Shown: piece after piece, positions 1-6,041 of the stretch
Numbering within the stretch: the stretch's first letter is position 1
How the letters are laid out: each line of letters begins with the position of its first letter
NCBI GenBank assembly: GCA_036278455.1
Contig: DASULB010000337.1
Location: 1-16,114 of the forward strand
From: FW021-bin31 sp036278455
GTDB taxonomy: Bacteria > Bacteroidota > Bacteroidia > Chitinophagales > Chitinophagaceae
Reading direction: 5' to 3'
Length of the DNA stretch: 16,114 nt
The notes under the pieces: model-generated
Told to the model about the DNA's origin: nothing
The model's database searches: none
The model's input: only the letters and a program-made list of their open reading frames with translations
Made by a program: the position numbers and the translations under genes

Positions 1-1
1 A

Positions 2-481
2 AAAGGAAAGCAGAAACCATCTTTAACACGCTTAAACAAGGCTGAAAGAAACGTGGTGGCCCCCTGGATCCATCATTGTGACGCATTTACGCTGTTTTCA
101 TGGAAAGGGCAGGCGTGGGCGTTGCCGGCCTCCGTGGCAGCAGACCTGGAGTCCCTGACCGGGAAATTAAGGATCGTTTCGGCCGGGCTCAAGGTGGGGA
201 AGATCATCCGTGAGGAGCTGATCCCTTCCCATGAACTGGCCATGAGTGTCCATGCCGCTGCATCCATTCCGCGCGTGGAATTGCCGGCAGCGGCGGCGGT
301 GGCTTATCTCCGCAAGGAAAGCCCGGAGATACCGGTCAAAGAGAAGGGGTGGTTGTTAGCGACCTACCGGAACCATCCACTGGGGTGGCTGAAAGGGGTA
401 GGGGGCCGCTTTAACAATTATTACCCTACGAACTGGCGCATTCGCGGGCGGGGAGACCCCGTTAATTCACCGGAAGAATGA
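2..481 (+). CDS. RsmB/RsmF/NOP2-family rRNA m5C methyltransferase, C-terminal part (5' truncated by window)
   Basis: The reading frame is open from base 2, so this is the 3' end of a longer gene whose start and catalytic domain lie outside the window; no start codon is claimed. About 159 residues are visible. They match the C-terminal PUA-like region of bacterial NOL1/NOP2/Sun-type rRNA cytosine-C5 methyltransferases: an ELIPSHELAMS block (near base 215), then a GWLLATYRNHPLGWLKG stretch and an NNYYPTNWRIRG end, which are conserved hallmarks of that tail. The family methylates cytosines in 16S rRNA using S-adenosylmethionine. The two catalytic cysteines belong to the missing part and cannot be checked. 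The last 20 nt overlap tail-to-tail with the histidine kinase gene. Family assignment is firm; the exact target base and the RsmF-versus-RsmB name cannot be decided here. Confidence 0.85.
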   Translation, partial: KGKQKPSLTRLNKAERNVVAPWIHHCDAFTLFSWKGQAWALPASVAADLESLTGKLRIVSAGLKVGKIIREELIPSHELAMSVHAAASIPRVELPAAAAVAYLRKESPEIPVKEKGWLLATYRNHPLGWLKGVGGRFNNYYPTNWRIRGRGDPVNSPEE

Positions 482-1994
482 TCCGGATGACGGTGCCCGT
501 GTTGTCGCCCACCAGGTCAATGACATCTACCGAGGCTTTCCCCTTGGACAATTCCCTGAGCAGGGTGATGCGGGATTCGGTCACTTTCATGCCCATGGAC
601 CGGTGCATATTCAGGGGATGACTTGTTTTCAGCGCGTTGGCCTTTTCACGGCCCACCCCGTTATCGAATATCTCGCAGACGATGTTGTCATGCCTGAGCT
701 TCAGGCTGATGTTCAACCGCCTTTCCCCCGATGCCTTGTTCCCCAGCCCGTGGTGGATAGCGTTCTCTACATAAGGCTGCAGCAGCAATGGCGGTATATG
801 ATAATCATCGCTTAAGAGTTCGGGGTCGATATCGAATTTGTATTTAAAGGTATGGTCATAGCGTACGGCTTCCAGGTGCACATAAAGTTTCAGGGCCTCT
901 ATGTCCTTTTCTATCCTGACCTGATGGTGCGAGGAATTCTCCAGTACCAGCCGCATCAGGCGGGAGAATTTTAAAATGAAATCCAGTGCCTCTTCCTTGA
1001 GGTCGCGGATGACAAAAGAGGAAAGGATGTTCATGCAATTAAACAGGAAGTGCGGGTTGATCTGCGTGCGCAACGCCTTTAATTCGCTTTCAAGCGCGGA
1101 ACGCTTGTATTCCTCCAGTCTTTTTTGCAACTTCTCTTCCTGCAGTTCATCGTCACGGCGGTATATTTCCGCCAGGCGCTCTTTGATCTGGGATTCCAGC
1201 TGCTCCTGGTATTTCGTCATGGAAGCCTGCAGCTCGTTTTGTAATTGTTTATTGGTCTGGAGTTCGTTGATCCAGTATTTTTCCAGTACCGCCACTTTGT
1301 TTTTCTCCATTCGTGCTTTATATACGATGGCGTAGGCGTAGGTAAACTGTTCGATCAACACACAAAGAATGAGCATCACGGCGGGGTCGATGAACACCGG
1401 GGACGTGTCCCATTGTATGTGGAACAGGTGCACATACACGTTGTACAACGCGGAAAGGATCAGGGCGGAAACGCCTGCTACAAAAAACCTTTCAAGATAG
1501 GACCAAAAACGTGTAACCGCCAGGGTGCCCAGAATGGCGAGCACCAGGATCAGCAGGAACTCGACTTTATTGAAAACAGGCAGGACAGGGGAATTCGGAA
1601 GGATAAATAACAGTGCCGATCCGACGCACCAGATGCCGAGGTTGATCCGTACAACCGTCATGATAAAACGGTCGAGCCGGGGATATCTTTTGGAAGCATC
1701 CAGGAAACCGGAAGCAAAGAAAAAATAAAATATGAACACCAGGTTCAGGAGATTGCCCTTAAAAAAAACGTTGAGCGGGCGATAATCAAAGACCAGAAAA
1801 GAGAATTCCGGAAAGGCGGTGAACTGGAAAATAAAATAAACGGAAAGCAAGAGCGTATATATTCCGTAGTACAAAGCCGTTCTGTCCTTTTGGAAAATAT
1901 ACCGCAGAAAGACATAGAAAAATATGCTCAGCAAGGCTCCCAGAAAGATGAATCTGAGGAAGACAGGATATAGCGCAGCGTAATGGATGGTCAT
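462..1994 (-). CDS. LytS/YehU-type 7TM sensor histidine kinase
   Basis: This is a 510-residue integral membrane sensor kinase. About seven hydrophobic segments are visible (roughly residues 12-30, 41-60, 76-98, 111-132, 143-162, 168-190, 203-225). A charged coiled coil follows (about 230-308), then a His_kinase (PF06580-type) domain with the phospho-acceptor His315 in QINPHFLFN, an N box QPYVENAIHHG (406-416) and a G1 box DNGVG (444-448). This is the LytS/AlgZ class that normally phosphorylates a LytTR-type response regulator. The ATG at 1994 is immediately preceded in frame by a TGA stop, so no extracellular sensor domain has been missed: the signal is probably sensed by the membrane part. 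The gene lies 33 nt downstream of kdsB on the same strand and is probably co-transcribed with it. No response regulator is present in the window. Signal and partner are unknown. Confidence 0.93.
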   Translation of the reverse strand: MTIHYAALYPVFLRFIFLGALLSIFFYVFLRYIFQKDRTALYYGIYTLLLSVYFIFQFTAFPEFSFLVFDYRPLNVFFKGNLLNLVFIFYFFFASGFLDASKRYPRLDRFIMTVVRINLGIWCVGSALLFILPNSPVLPVFNKVEFLLILVLAILGTLAVTRFWSYLERFFVAGVSALILSALYNVYVHLFHIQWDTSPVFIDPAVMLILCVLIEQFTYAYAIVYKARMEKNKVAVLEKYWINELQTNKQLQNELQASMTKYQEQLESQIKERLAEIYRRDDELQEEKLQKRLEEYKRSALESELKALRTQINPHFLFNCMNILSSFVIRDLKEEALDFILKFSRLMRLVLENSSHHQVRIEKDIEALKLYVHLEAVRYDHTFKYKFDIDPELLSDDYHIPPLLLQPYVENAIHHGLGNKASGERRLNISLKLRHDNIVCEIFDNGVGREKANALKTSHPLNMHRSMGMKVTESRITLLRELSKGKASVDVIDLVGDNTGTVIRIILPVN

Positions 1995-2027
1995 TCAGTT
2001 TTTCAGTAGGACAATCTTATAGAGCGT

Positions 2028-2786
2028 CTAATCGAGGTATTTATTTCCTTCCATTTTTCCCAGTACCCTGGAAAGATCCTCAGGTGTATCGATGGCGACG
2101 CTTTCGGTGGTTGTTTCGGCGAGTTGGATGGCATAGTCATACTCCAGCCACCTGAGTTGTTCCAGGTCCTCTGCCAGCTCTAATTTACCCTGGGGCAATT
2201 TGATGATTTCCTGTAACACGTCACTTCTGTAACCGTAGATCCCGATGTGCTTAAAGTAATGGAAGCCCTGATGCCAATGTTCTTTTTCCGTATCACGCCT
2301 GTAGGGAATAGGGCTTCTGGAAAAATAGAGGGCGCGCATGCGGTTATCCAAAACCACCTTGGGTATATTGGGATTGTCCAGGGTGACAAGGTCGTCGATC
2401 TTTTTGATAAGGGTGGCGATCTGGGTGCCTTCCTGGTCAAAACAATTCAGGACCTGTCGCAGGTGTTCGGGCGATATGAAAGGGACGTCGCCCTGCACAT
2501 TGAGCACGACATCGGGGGATGCGGTCAGAGTGGAAACCACCTCGGCGCACCGTTCGGTGCCGCTGCGATGGGACGCCGCGGTCATGACAACATTTCCTCC
2601 AAAGGACCGCACATGCGTGGCTATACGCTCATCATCCGTCGCCACGATCACATCGGCGAGAGAGGTGACGGACTTCGCCGCTTCATATACCCGCTGGATC
2701 ATGGTTTTGGAACCTATCTTGACAAGGGGTTTTCCGGGAAAGCGGGTAGAACTATAACGGGCAGGTATAATGGCAACGGCTTGCAT
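2028..2786 (-). CDS. kdsB: 3-deoxy-manno-octulosonate cytidylyltransferase (CMP-Kdo synthetase)
   Basis: KdsB activates Kdo with CTP to CMP-Kdo in the cytoplasm, the donor for lipid A-Kdo assembly in the outer membrane. The 252-residue protein has the usual length. The N terminus carries the nucleotide-binding IIPARYSSTRFPGKPL block (6-21), then ATDDERI (49-55), SHRSGTERCAE (72-82), NVQGD (96-100), RSPIPYRR (157-164), HIGIYGYR (180-187), LEQLRWLEYDY (208-218) and IDTPEDL (232-238). D100 and D233 fit the expected magnesium ligands. One oddity is V101, where the family nearly always has Glu (QGDEP). The start is ATG at 2786, 82 nt downstream of the PolX-like gene; the gap holds a two-part inverted repeat. 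A poor -7-like box sits 4 nt before the ATG. The histidine kinase follows 33 nt later. Confidence 0.96.
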   Translation of the reverse strand: MQAVAIIPARYSSTRFPGKPLVKIGSKTMIQRVYEAAKSVTSLADVIVATDDERIATHVRSFGGNVVMTAASHRSGTERCAEVVSTLTASPDVVLNVQGDVPFISPEHLRQVLNCFDQEGTQIATLIKKIDDLVTLDNPNIPKVVLDNRMRALYFSRSPIPYRRDTEKEHWHQGFHYFKHIGIYGYRSDVLQEIIKLPQGKLELAEDLEQLRWLEYDYAIQLAETTTESVAIDTPEDLSRVLGKMEGNKYLD

Positions 2787-2790
2787 GTGG

Positions 2791-2822
2791 CAAAAATTTG
2801 ATGTGAAAATACATCATTTTTG
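2791..2822. repeat. Two-part inverted repeat between the PolX-like gene and kdsB
   Basis: CAAAAA pairs with TTTTTG (2791-2796 with 2817-2822) and TGATGT pairs with ACATCA (2799-2804 with 2811-2816), separated by a 2-nt bulge and closed by a GAAAAT loop. It occupies the 82-nt gap before kdsB. It could be a weak attenuator, an mRNA processing site or a regulator site; the stem is A/T-rich, so a strong intrinsic terminator is unlikely. Confidence 0.5.
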
Positions 2823-2868
2823 GGATATAGGGAATGTTACCCGGGAGAAGAAGCTACCGGTAAGGGGA

Positions 2869-4545
2869 TCATTCCCGGCGTGTTTGTAAAAAATGTTCAA
2901 ACGCCTCCAGGGAGAAACTGCTGAGGTTGTGCGGGGCCGTTAGGCCGCCTTTTTGCGCGGAGAGTACGCCGTAACGAAGATTTTTTATGCCTTCGATCGA
3001 ATGCGCGTCAGGGTCGATGGACAACAATACGCCCCGCTCAAGGGCGTAAGGGATCCATGACCAGTCAAGGTCCAGCCGCCTGGGATGCGCATTGATCTCG
3101 ATCACCACATGGTGCTGATAACAGGCGTCTATGATTTTTTGATGATCCAGGGGATACCCCGGCCTGGTGAGCAACAGCCTTCCCGTAGGATGGCCTAAAA
3201 TAGTGGTGAAAGGGTTTTCAATGGCGCGTAACAGACGCTGCATGGCTTTCTCCTGATCCATCTTGAGGTTGCTGTGTACCGATGCGATGACCAGCTCAAA
3301 AGTATTGAGCACCTCGTCGGGGTAATCCAGGGAGCCATCGGAGAGAATATCGGATTCGATGCTTTTGAAGATGCGAAAGGGAGAAAGCTTTTTGTTGAGT
3401 TCGTCGATTTGGGCGTGTTGGGCGGCGATCTGTTCCACCCGTAACCCTCCCGCATAAGCGGCAGACCTGGAATGGTCACTGATCACCAGGTAGGCGTACC
3501 CCATGTCACGTGCCGCCGCCGCCATTTCCTCCAGCGTATCCCGTCCGTCGCTCCAGGTACTGTGCGCATGAATGACGCCGCTGATATCGGCGGGCTGAAT
3601 GAGTCTGACGGGTCCCGTCATCATTAAGGCTTTCAGTTTCGCATCAGGGGGCAGGATTTCCCGGTGACATGCTTCGATAAAGGGGATCCCCGCCGCGGTG
3701 AAAATGTCTTCCTCGCTGTCAGCGCGTTGGTTACGGATACCGGGATACCGCTCGAGAAATTCATGAACGAAGCTTTCACTTCCCGTCGTCTGAAAAAACT
3801 CCCATGAAAAATCCTCCGGGGCGCAACAGAAAATTTCCGTCCGGATCCCGCTGTTGTCTTTCAGCGTCACGGTTGTTTCCTGCACAGAGATTACTTCGGT
3901 GTCCGGTGGAAGGTGCGCCGCGACCAGTTCAACGGGACGGTCGATGAGCAGGCTTACCGCCTGCAGCGTATTGCACCTTCTTCTCACATCACCGGTTAAG
4001 GATATCCTCGCTTCAGGGTCCAGGGCTGTTTTCCAGTAGCCGGCGATGGAGGCGGCATGATCTTCCAGTGCCTGATAGAGGAAGAAGCCTTTAGAGGCCA
4101 TCAGAAACTCAATGGACCGCCGTACGTTTTCCTGGGTTTTTGCACCGAACCCTTTGTAAAGCATCAGGCGGTTTTCATTGCAGGCGTAAAGCAGTTCGCC
4201 GATGTTCTCCACGCCCAGTTCTTTCCAGATAACGGCGATCTTTTTGGCGCCCAGGCCTTTGATGTCCAGCATCTCCAGCACCCCGGGAGGCGTTTGCTCC
4301 AGGTACTGCGCTAGCAGGGGAAAATGCCCGGTGTGCAATAAATCCAGGATCTTCCTGCCGATGGCTTCCCCGACGCCCCTGATGCGGAAGATGTCGGTCT
4401 CCGCCATGCCGGTGAGGGGAAGGCTTAGTTTTTCAATCTGGAACGCGGCGTTGGCATAAGAACGTGCCTTATAGGAATTTTCACCGTGAAGATCCATCAC
4501 TTTTGATAAAAGGGAAAATTGAGCGGCAACCGTTTTATTATCCAT
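2869..4545 (-). CDS. PolX-like HhH-PHP protein with degenerate polymerase site
   Basis: The 558 residues follow the bacterial PolX architecture (about 570 aa in Bacillus). There is an N-terminal 8-kDa/helix-hairpin-helix region (1-150, with RGVGEAIGRKIL and IKGLGAKKIAVIWKELG), a family X nucleotidyltransferase region (about 155-300), and a C-terminal PHP domain (about 322-555). The PHP metal residues are present: HAH (326-328), D334, SDH (356-358), E397, H424, H452, NAH (485-487) and DPDAH (511-515). In contrast, the polymerase motif GSxRR...DID reads GDVRR...AVS (185-198), and the later palm Asp is Glu237. All three catalytic aspartates therefore appear lost, although RR and TTGS remain. A 3'-5' exonuclease or AP-site/phosphatase-type PHP activity is likely; DNA synthesis is not. 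A TAGGTTTG box ends 4 nt before the ATG. The gene is first in a probable run with kdsB and the kinase gene. Confidence 0.88.
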   Translation of the reverse strand: MDNKTVAAQFSLLSKVMDLHGENSYKARSYANAAFQIEKLSLPLTGMAETDIFRIRGVGEAIGRKILDLLHTGHFPLLAQYLEQTPPGVLEMLDIKGLGAKKIAVIWKELGVENIGELLYACNENRLMLYKGFGAKTQENVRRSIEFLMASKGFFLYQALEDHAASIAGYWKTALDPEARISLTGDVRRRCNTLQAVSLLIDRPVELVAAHLPPDTEVISVQETTVTLKDNSGIRTEIFCCAPEDFSWEFFQTTGSESFVHEFLERYPGIRNQRADSEEDIFTAAGIPFIEACHREILPPDAKLKALMMTGPVRLIQPADISGVIHAHSTWSDGRDTLEEMAAAARDMGYAYLVISDHSRSAAYAGGLRVEQIAAQHAQIDELNKKLSPFRIFKSIESDILSDGSLDYPDEVLNTFELVIASVHSNLKMDQEKAMQRLLRAIENPFTTILGHPTGRLLLTRPGYPLDHQKIIDACYQHHVVIEINAHPRRLDLDWSWIPYALERGVLLSIDPDAHSIEGIKNLRYGVLSAQKGGLTAPHNLSSFSLEAFEHFLQTRRE

Positions 4546-4549
4546 TATC

Positions 4550-4557
4550 CAAACCTA
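4550..4557 (-). promoter_or_regulatory. Putative -7 box of the PolX-like gene
   Basis: Read on the minus strand the bases are TAGGTTTG, a full match to the Bacteroidota TAnnTTTG element, ending 4 nt before the ATG at 4545. No convincing TTTG is found at the -33 position. If used, transcription would begin at or next to the start codon. Confidence 0.4.
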
Positions 4558-4665
4558 CTAATAGTTTTTAAAATGCTGACACGAAAACAGCGGCAGATGA
4601 CATGACAGGAGCCGAATGCAGCAGGACAGGGATGAGACCTGTATGTTCCTCGCAGGGTAAGGCGT

Positions 4666-4693
4666 AAAAAAAAGCCCCGGATTTACCGGGACT
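4666..4693 (-). terminator. Intrinsic terminator of the histone-like gene
   Basis: On the minus strand an 8-bp stem (AGTCCCGG / CCGGGGCT, one G-T pair) encloses a 5-nt TAAAT loop and is followed directly by a run of eight T. It lies about 30 nt after the histone-like stop codon and probably ends the rplU-rpmA-histone transcript. Confidence 0.8.
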
Positions 4694-4723
4694 TTATAAC
4701 CATTTTTAACAAGAAAGCTCGAC

Positions 4724-5128
4724 TTAAGAAGCTGAGGGAACTCCAGTACTGGGGGTTTCCACAGGAGCATCGGAAGCCTTTTTACTTCCTCTCTTCCGGG
4801 AAGCCCTTTTTTTGGGGGCTGCCTTCTTTTTAGCTGCTGCTTTTTTCTTAGGGGCTGCTTTCTTTTTAGCTGCTGCCTTTTTCTTGGGAGCCGCTTTCTT
4901 CTTAGCTGCCTTCTTTTTAGCTGCTGCTTTTTTCTTAGGAGCTGCTTTCTTTTTAGCTGCTGCCTTTTTCTTGGGAGCTGCTTTCTTTTTAGCTGCCGCT
5001 TTTTTCTTAGGGGCTGCTTTCTTTTTTGCTGCTCTCTTTGCAGGCTTTTTGGCGGCAGACTTCTTAGCTACCGCTTTTTTTTTGGCCGCTTTCTTTTTAG
5101 GAGCGGCTTTTTTCTTTGTTGTTGCCAT
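4724..5128 (-). CDS. Lys/Ala-rich histone H1-like DNA-binding protein
   Basis: The product is about 134 residues of Lys, Ala and Pro in blocks AAPKKK and AAAKKK, ending in a short non-basic tail (DAPVETPSTGVPSAS). Such proteins resemble the C-terminal tail of eukaryotic H1 and Chlamydia/Bordetella-type H1-like proteins, and are expected to bind DNA (or RNA) non-specifically and compact the nucleoid. I chose ATG at 5128 (MATTKKKAAPKKK) over an in-frame ATG at 5164, because the 12 extra residues (MYFYLLTQIQKT) are unlike the protein and come from the A/T-rich leader, which also holds a possible promoter. The coding DNA is a 36-nt tandem repeat, so length polymorphism is likely. The gene lies 61 nt downstream of rpmA and ends at a strong terminator. 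The opposite strand is also open by repeat symmetry. The cellular role is inference. Confidence 0.85.
   Translation of the reverse strand: MATTKKKAAPKKKAAKKKAVAKKSAAKKPAKRAAKKKAAPKKKAAAKKKAAPKKKAAAKKKAAPKKKAAAKKKAAKKKAAPKKKAAAKKKAAPKKKAAAKKKAAPKKRASRKRGSKKASDAPVETPSTGVPSAS
4815..5045 (-). repeat. 36-nt tandem repeat array inside the histone-like gene
   Basis: Near-identical 36-nt units, each encoding two hexapeptides (AAPKKK plus AAAKKK), are seen at 4815-4850, 4851-4886, 4938-4973 and 4974-5009. One unit at 4887-4937 is enlarged by 15 nt to 51 nt, and a degenerate unit lies at 5010-5045. Differences between units are mostly synonymous third-base changes. Confidence 0.85.
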
Positions 5129-5153
5129 TGTTTTTTGAATTTGGGTTAGTAAA

Positions 5154-5183
5154 TAAAAATACAAGAAAAAACTTTATGGCAAA
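5154..5183 (-). promoter_or_regulatory. Possible promoter of the histone-like gene
   Basis: On the minus strand TTTG (5183-5180) is followed after 18 nt by TATTTTTA (5161-5154), one mismatch from TAnnTTTG. It overlaps the end of rpmA only by proximity and would give a leader of about 20 nt before ATG 5128. This position argues against the alternative start at 5164. Confidence 0.35.
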
Positions 5184-5189
5184 CACTTG

Positions 5190-5468
5190 TCAGGCTTCCG
5201 CCTGAACAGTGGTGTCAAAGGCTTCAACGGAAACAAATGTTTTATCTTTCTTTCCTTTTTTGAATTCCACTACACCATCACTTAGGGCGAATAAAGTAAA
5301 ATCTTTACCCACGCCTACATTCTTTCCGGGATGATACACCGTACCTCTCTGCCGGACAATAATATTCCCGGCTGTCGCTGACTGGCCGCCAAATATCTTC
5401 ACACCGAGTCGCTTACTCTGGGAATCGCGGCCGTTCTTTACACTCCCTTCACCTTTTTTATGAGCCAT
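5190..5468 (-). CDS. rpmA: 50S ribosomal protein L27
   Basis: This 92-residue protein is bL27, whose N-terminal tail reaches toward the peptidyl-transferase centre. It begins MAHKKGEGSVKNGRDSQSKR, close to the canonical MAHKKGxGSxxNGRDS, and continues LGVKIFGGQSATAGNIIVRQRGT and the ALSDGVVEF segment. There is no cleavable N-terminal extension as in Firmicutes, so Met1 is the mature end before any Met removal. It follows rplU by 54 nt on the same strand, the standard order. The gap also carries a good TATATTTG box with an upstream TTTG at 17-nt spacing, so rpmA may have its own promoter as well as read-through from rplU. Confidence 0.98.
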   Translation of the reverse strand: MAHKKGEGSVKNGRDSQSKRLGVKIFGGQSATAGNIIVRQRGTVYHPGKNVGVGKDFTLFALSDGVVEFKKGKKDKTFVSVEAFDTTVQAEA

Positions 5469-5488
5469 TATTAATGCTTTAGCTGATA

Positions 5489-5517
5489 CAAATATAAATA
5501 ATAATTAATTAATCAAA
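5489..5517 (-). promoter_or_regulatory. Putative rpmA promoter
   Basis: On the minus strand TTTG (5517-5514) and TATATTTG (5496-5489) are spaced by 17 nt within an A/T-rich gap between rplU and rpmA. Both boxes match consensus; the spacing is at the short end of what is reported for Bacteroidota. Confidence 0.5.
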
Positions 5518-5522
5518 ATTCT

Positions 5523-5828
5523 TTATGCGATTTCCTGAATGCGAAGCTTCGTGAAGTGCTGGCGGAAACCTTTCTTCTTCCGGAATCCCTTCCGGCGTTT
5601 CATCTTAAAGGCGATCACTTTGTCGCCTTGCACGTGGCCGAGTATCTCGGCTTTAACAGTGGCGTTCACCTGGTCGCCTACACTGAGTTTGTTATCATCC
5701 CCGTTAACGAGTAATACATTGGGGAACTCAACTTTATCACCAATGTTTCCACCGATCTGATGAACAAAGATTTCCTGGTCTTTTGTCACTTTGAATTGCT
5801 GACCTGCAATGTTTACGACTGCGAACAT
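5523..5828 (-). CDS. rplU: 50S ribosomal protein L21
   Basis: This is bL21, a 23S rRNA-binding protein of the large subunit, 101 residues long. Diagnostic features are the start FAVVNIAGQQFKV, the central GDKVEFPNVLLVNGD, the AEILGHVQGDKVIAFKMKRR block, and the basic KGFRKKKGFRQHFTKLRIQEI end. It is first in the rplU-rpmA-histone-like run and is transcribed divergently from the GH3-family gene across 213 nt. Immediately upstream is the best promoter match in the window (TTTG, 19 nt, TAATTTTG), giving a predicted leader of roughly 20 nt. No Shine-Dalgarno sequence is seen, as is usual in this phylum. Confidence 0.98.
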   Translation of the reverse strand: MFAVVNIAGQQFKVTKDQEIFVHQIGGNIGDKVEFPNVLLVNGDDNKLSVGDQVNATVKAEILGHVQGDKVIAFKMKRRKGFRKKKGFRQHFTKLRIQEIA

Positions 5829-5851
5829 AATATTACTAATATAATTTGCGG

Positions 5852-5882
5852 CAAAATTAGGCTTACTTTTTCAAATGGCAAA
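5852..5882 (-). promoter_or_regulatory. rplU promoter, primary-sigma type of Bacteroidota
   Basis: On the minus strand TTTG (5882-5879), exactly 19 nt, then TAATTTTG (5859-5852) is a full match to the TTTG / TAnnTTTG promoter. The predicted start point lies about 18-20 nt before the rplU ATG at 5828. Confidence 0.7.
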
Positions 5883-5924
5883 TTTTTTAACAAAATAATC
5901 CGTTCGGGCTGAAGGCAATTTTCG

Positions 5925-5932
5925 TAATTTTG
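5925..5932 (+). promoter_or_regulatory. Putative -7 box for the GH3-dxr run
   Basis: TAATTTTG matches the -7 element. The base quartet 19 nt upstream is GTTC, a poor -33 box. The predicted leader would be about 105 nt and would contain a 22-codon ORF. Confidence 0.4.
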
Positions 5933-5963
5933 TTGTTTTGGTGAGGGAATAAATGAAATACAA

Positions 5964-6032
5964 ATGACTCATGAACGATTCATACATCCCTGTTTTCCTG
6001 ATCCGGTAACCTTGAGTATACACAATACCTAA
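5964..6032 (+). other. Possible 22-codon leader ORF before the GH3-family gene
   Basis: ATG at 5964 opens 22 codons (MTHERFIHPCFPDPV...) and ends at TAA 6030-6032, nine nt before the GH3 start. It is downstream of the putative -7 box. It has no recognised similarity or ribosome-binding site, and such a short frame can easily arise by chance. Confidence 0.2.
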
Positions 6033-6041
6033 GTTATTTCC

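Noticed and set aside
2247..2801. 184-codon plus-strand ORF opposite kdsB
   Set aside because: Contained in a well-supported kdsB; no family resemblance.
4546..4723. Possible small RNA or tRNA in the gap between the PolX-like and histone-like genes
   Set aside because: No tRNA-like arms or conserved anticodon-loop pattern could be found; only the terminator and a weak ACAGG/CCTGT pairing are visible.
4558..4770. 70-codon minus-strand ORF after the histone-like gene
   Set aside because: It starts inside that gene in another frame and runs through the intrinsic terminator, so translation is improbable.
4815..5045. Regularly spaced repeats resembling a CRISPR array
   Set aside because: Units are directly tandem with no unique spacers and encode a continuous Lys/Ala protein; no cas gene is nearby.
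4812..5138. Plus-strand ORF of AAFFLG repeats, membrane-like
   Set aside because: It is the exact antisense of the Lys/Ala repeat array; AAG/GCT-rich codons read backwards give Phe/Leu/Ala. The minus-strand frame has a sensible start, a terminator and a known protein type.
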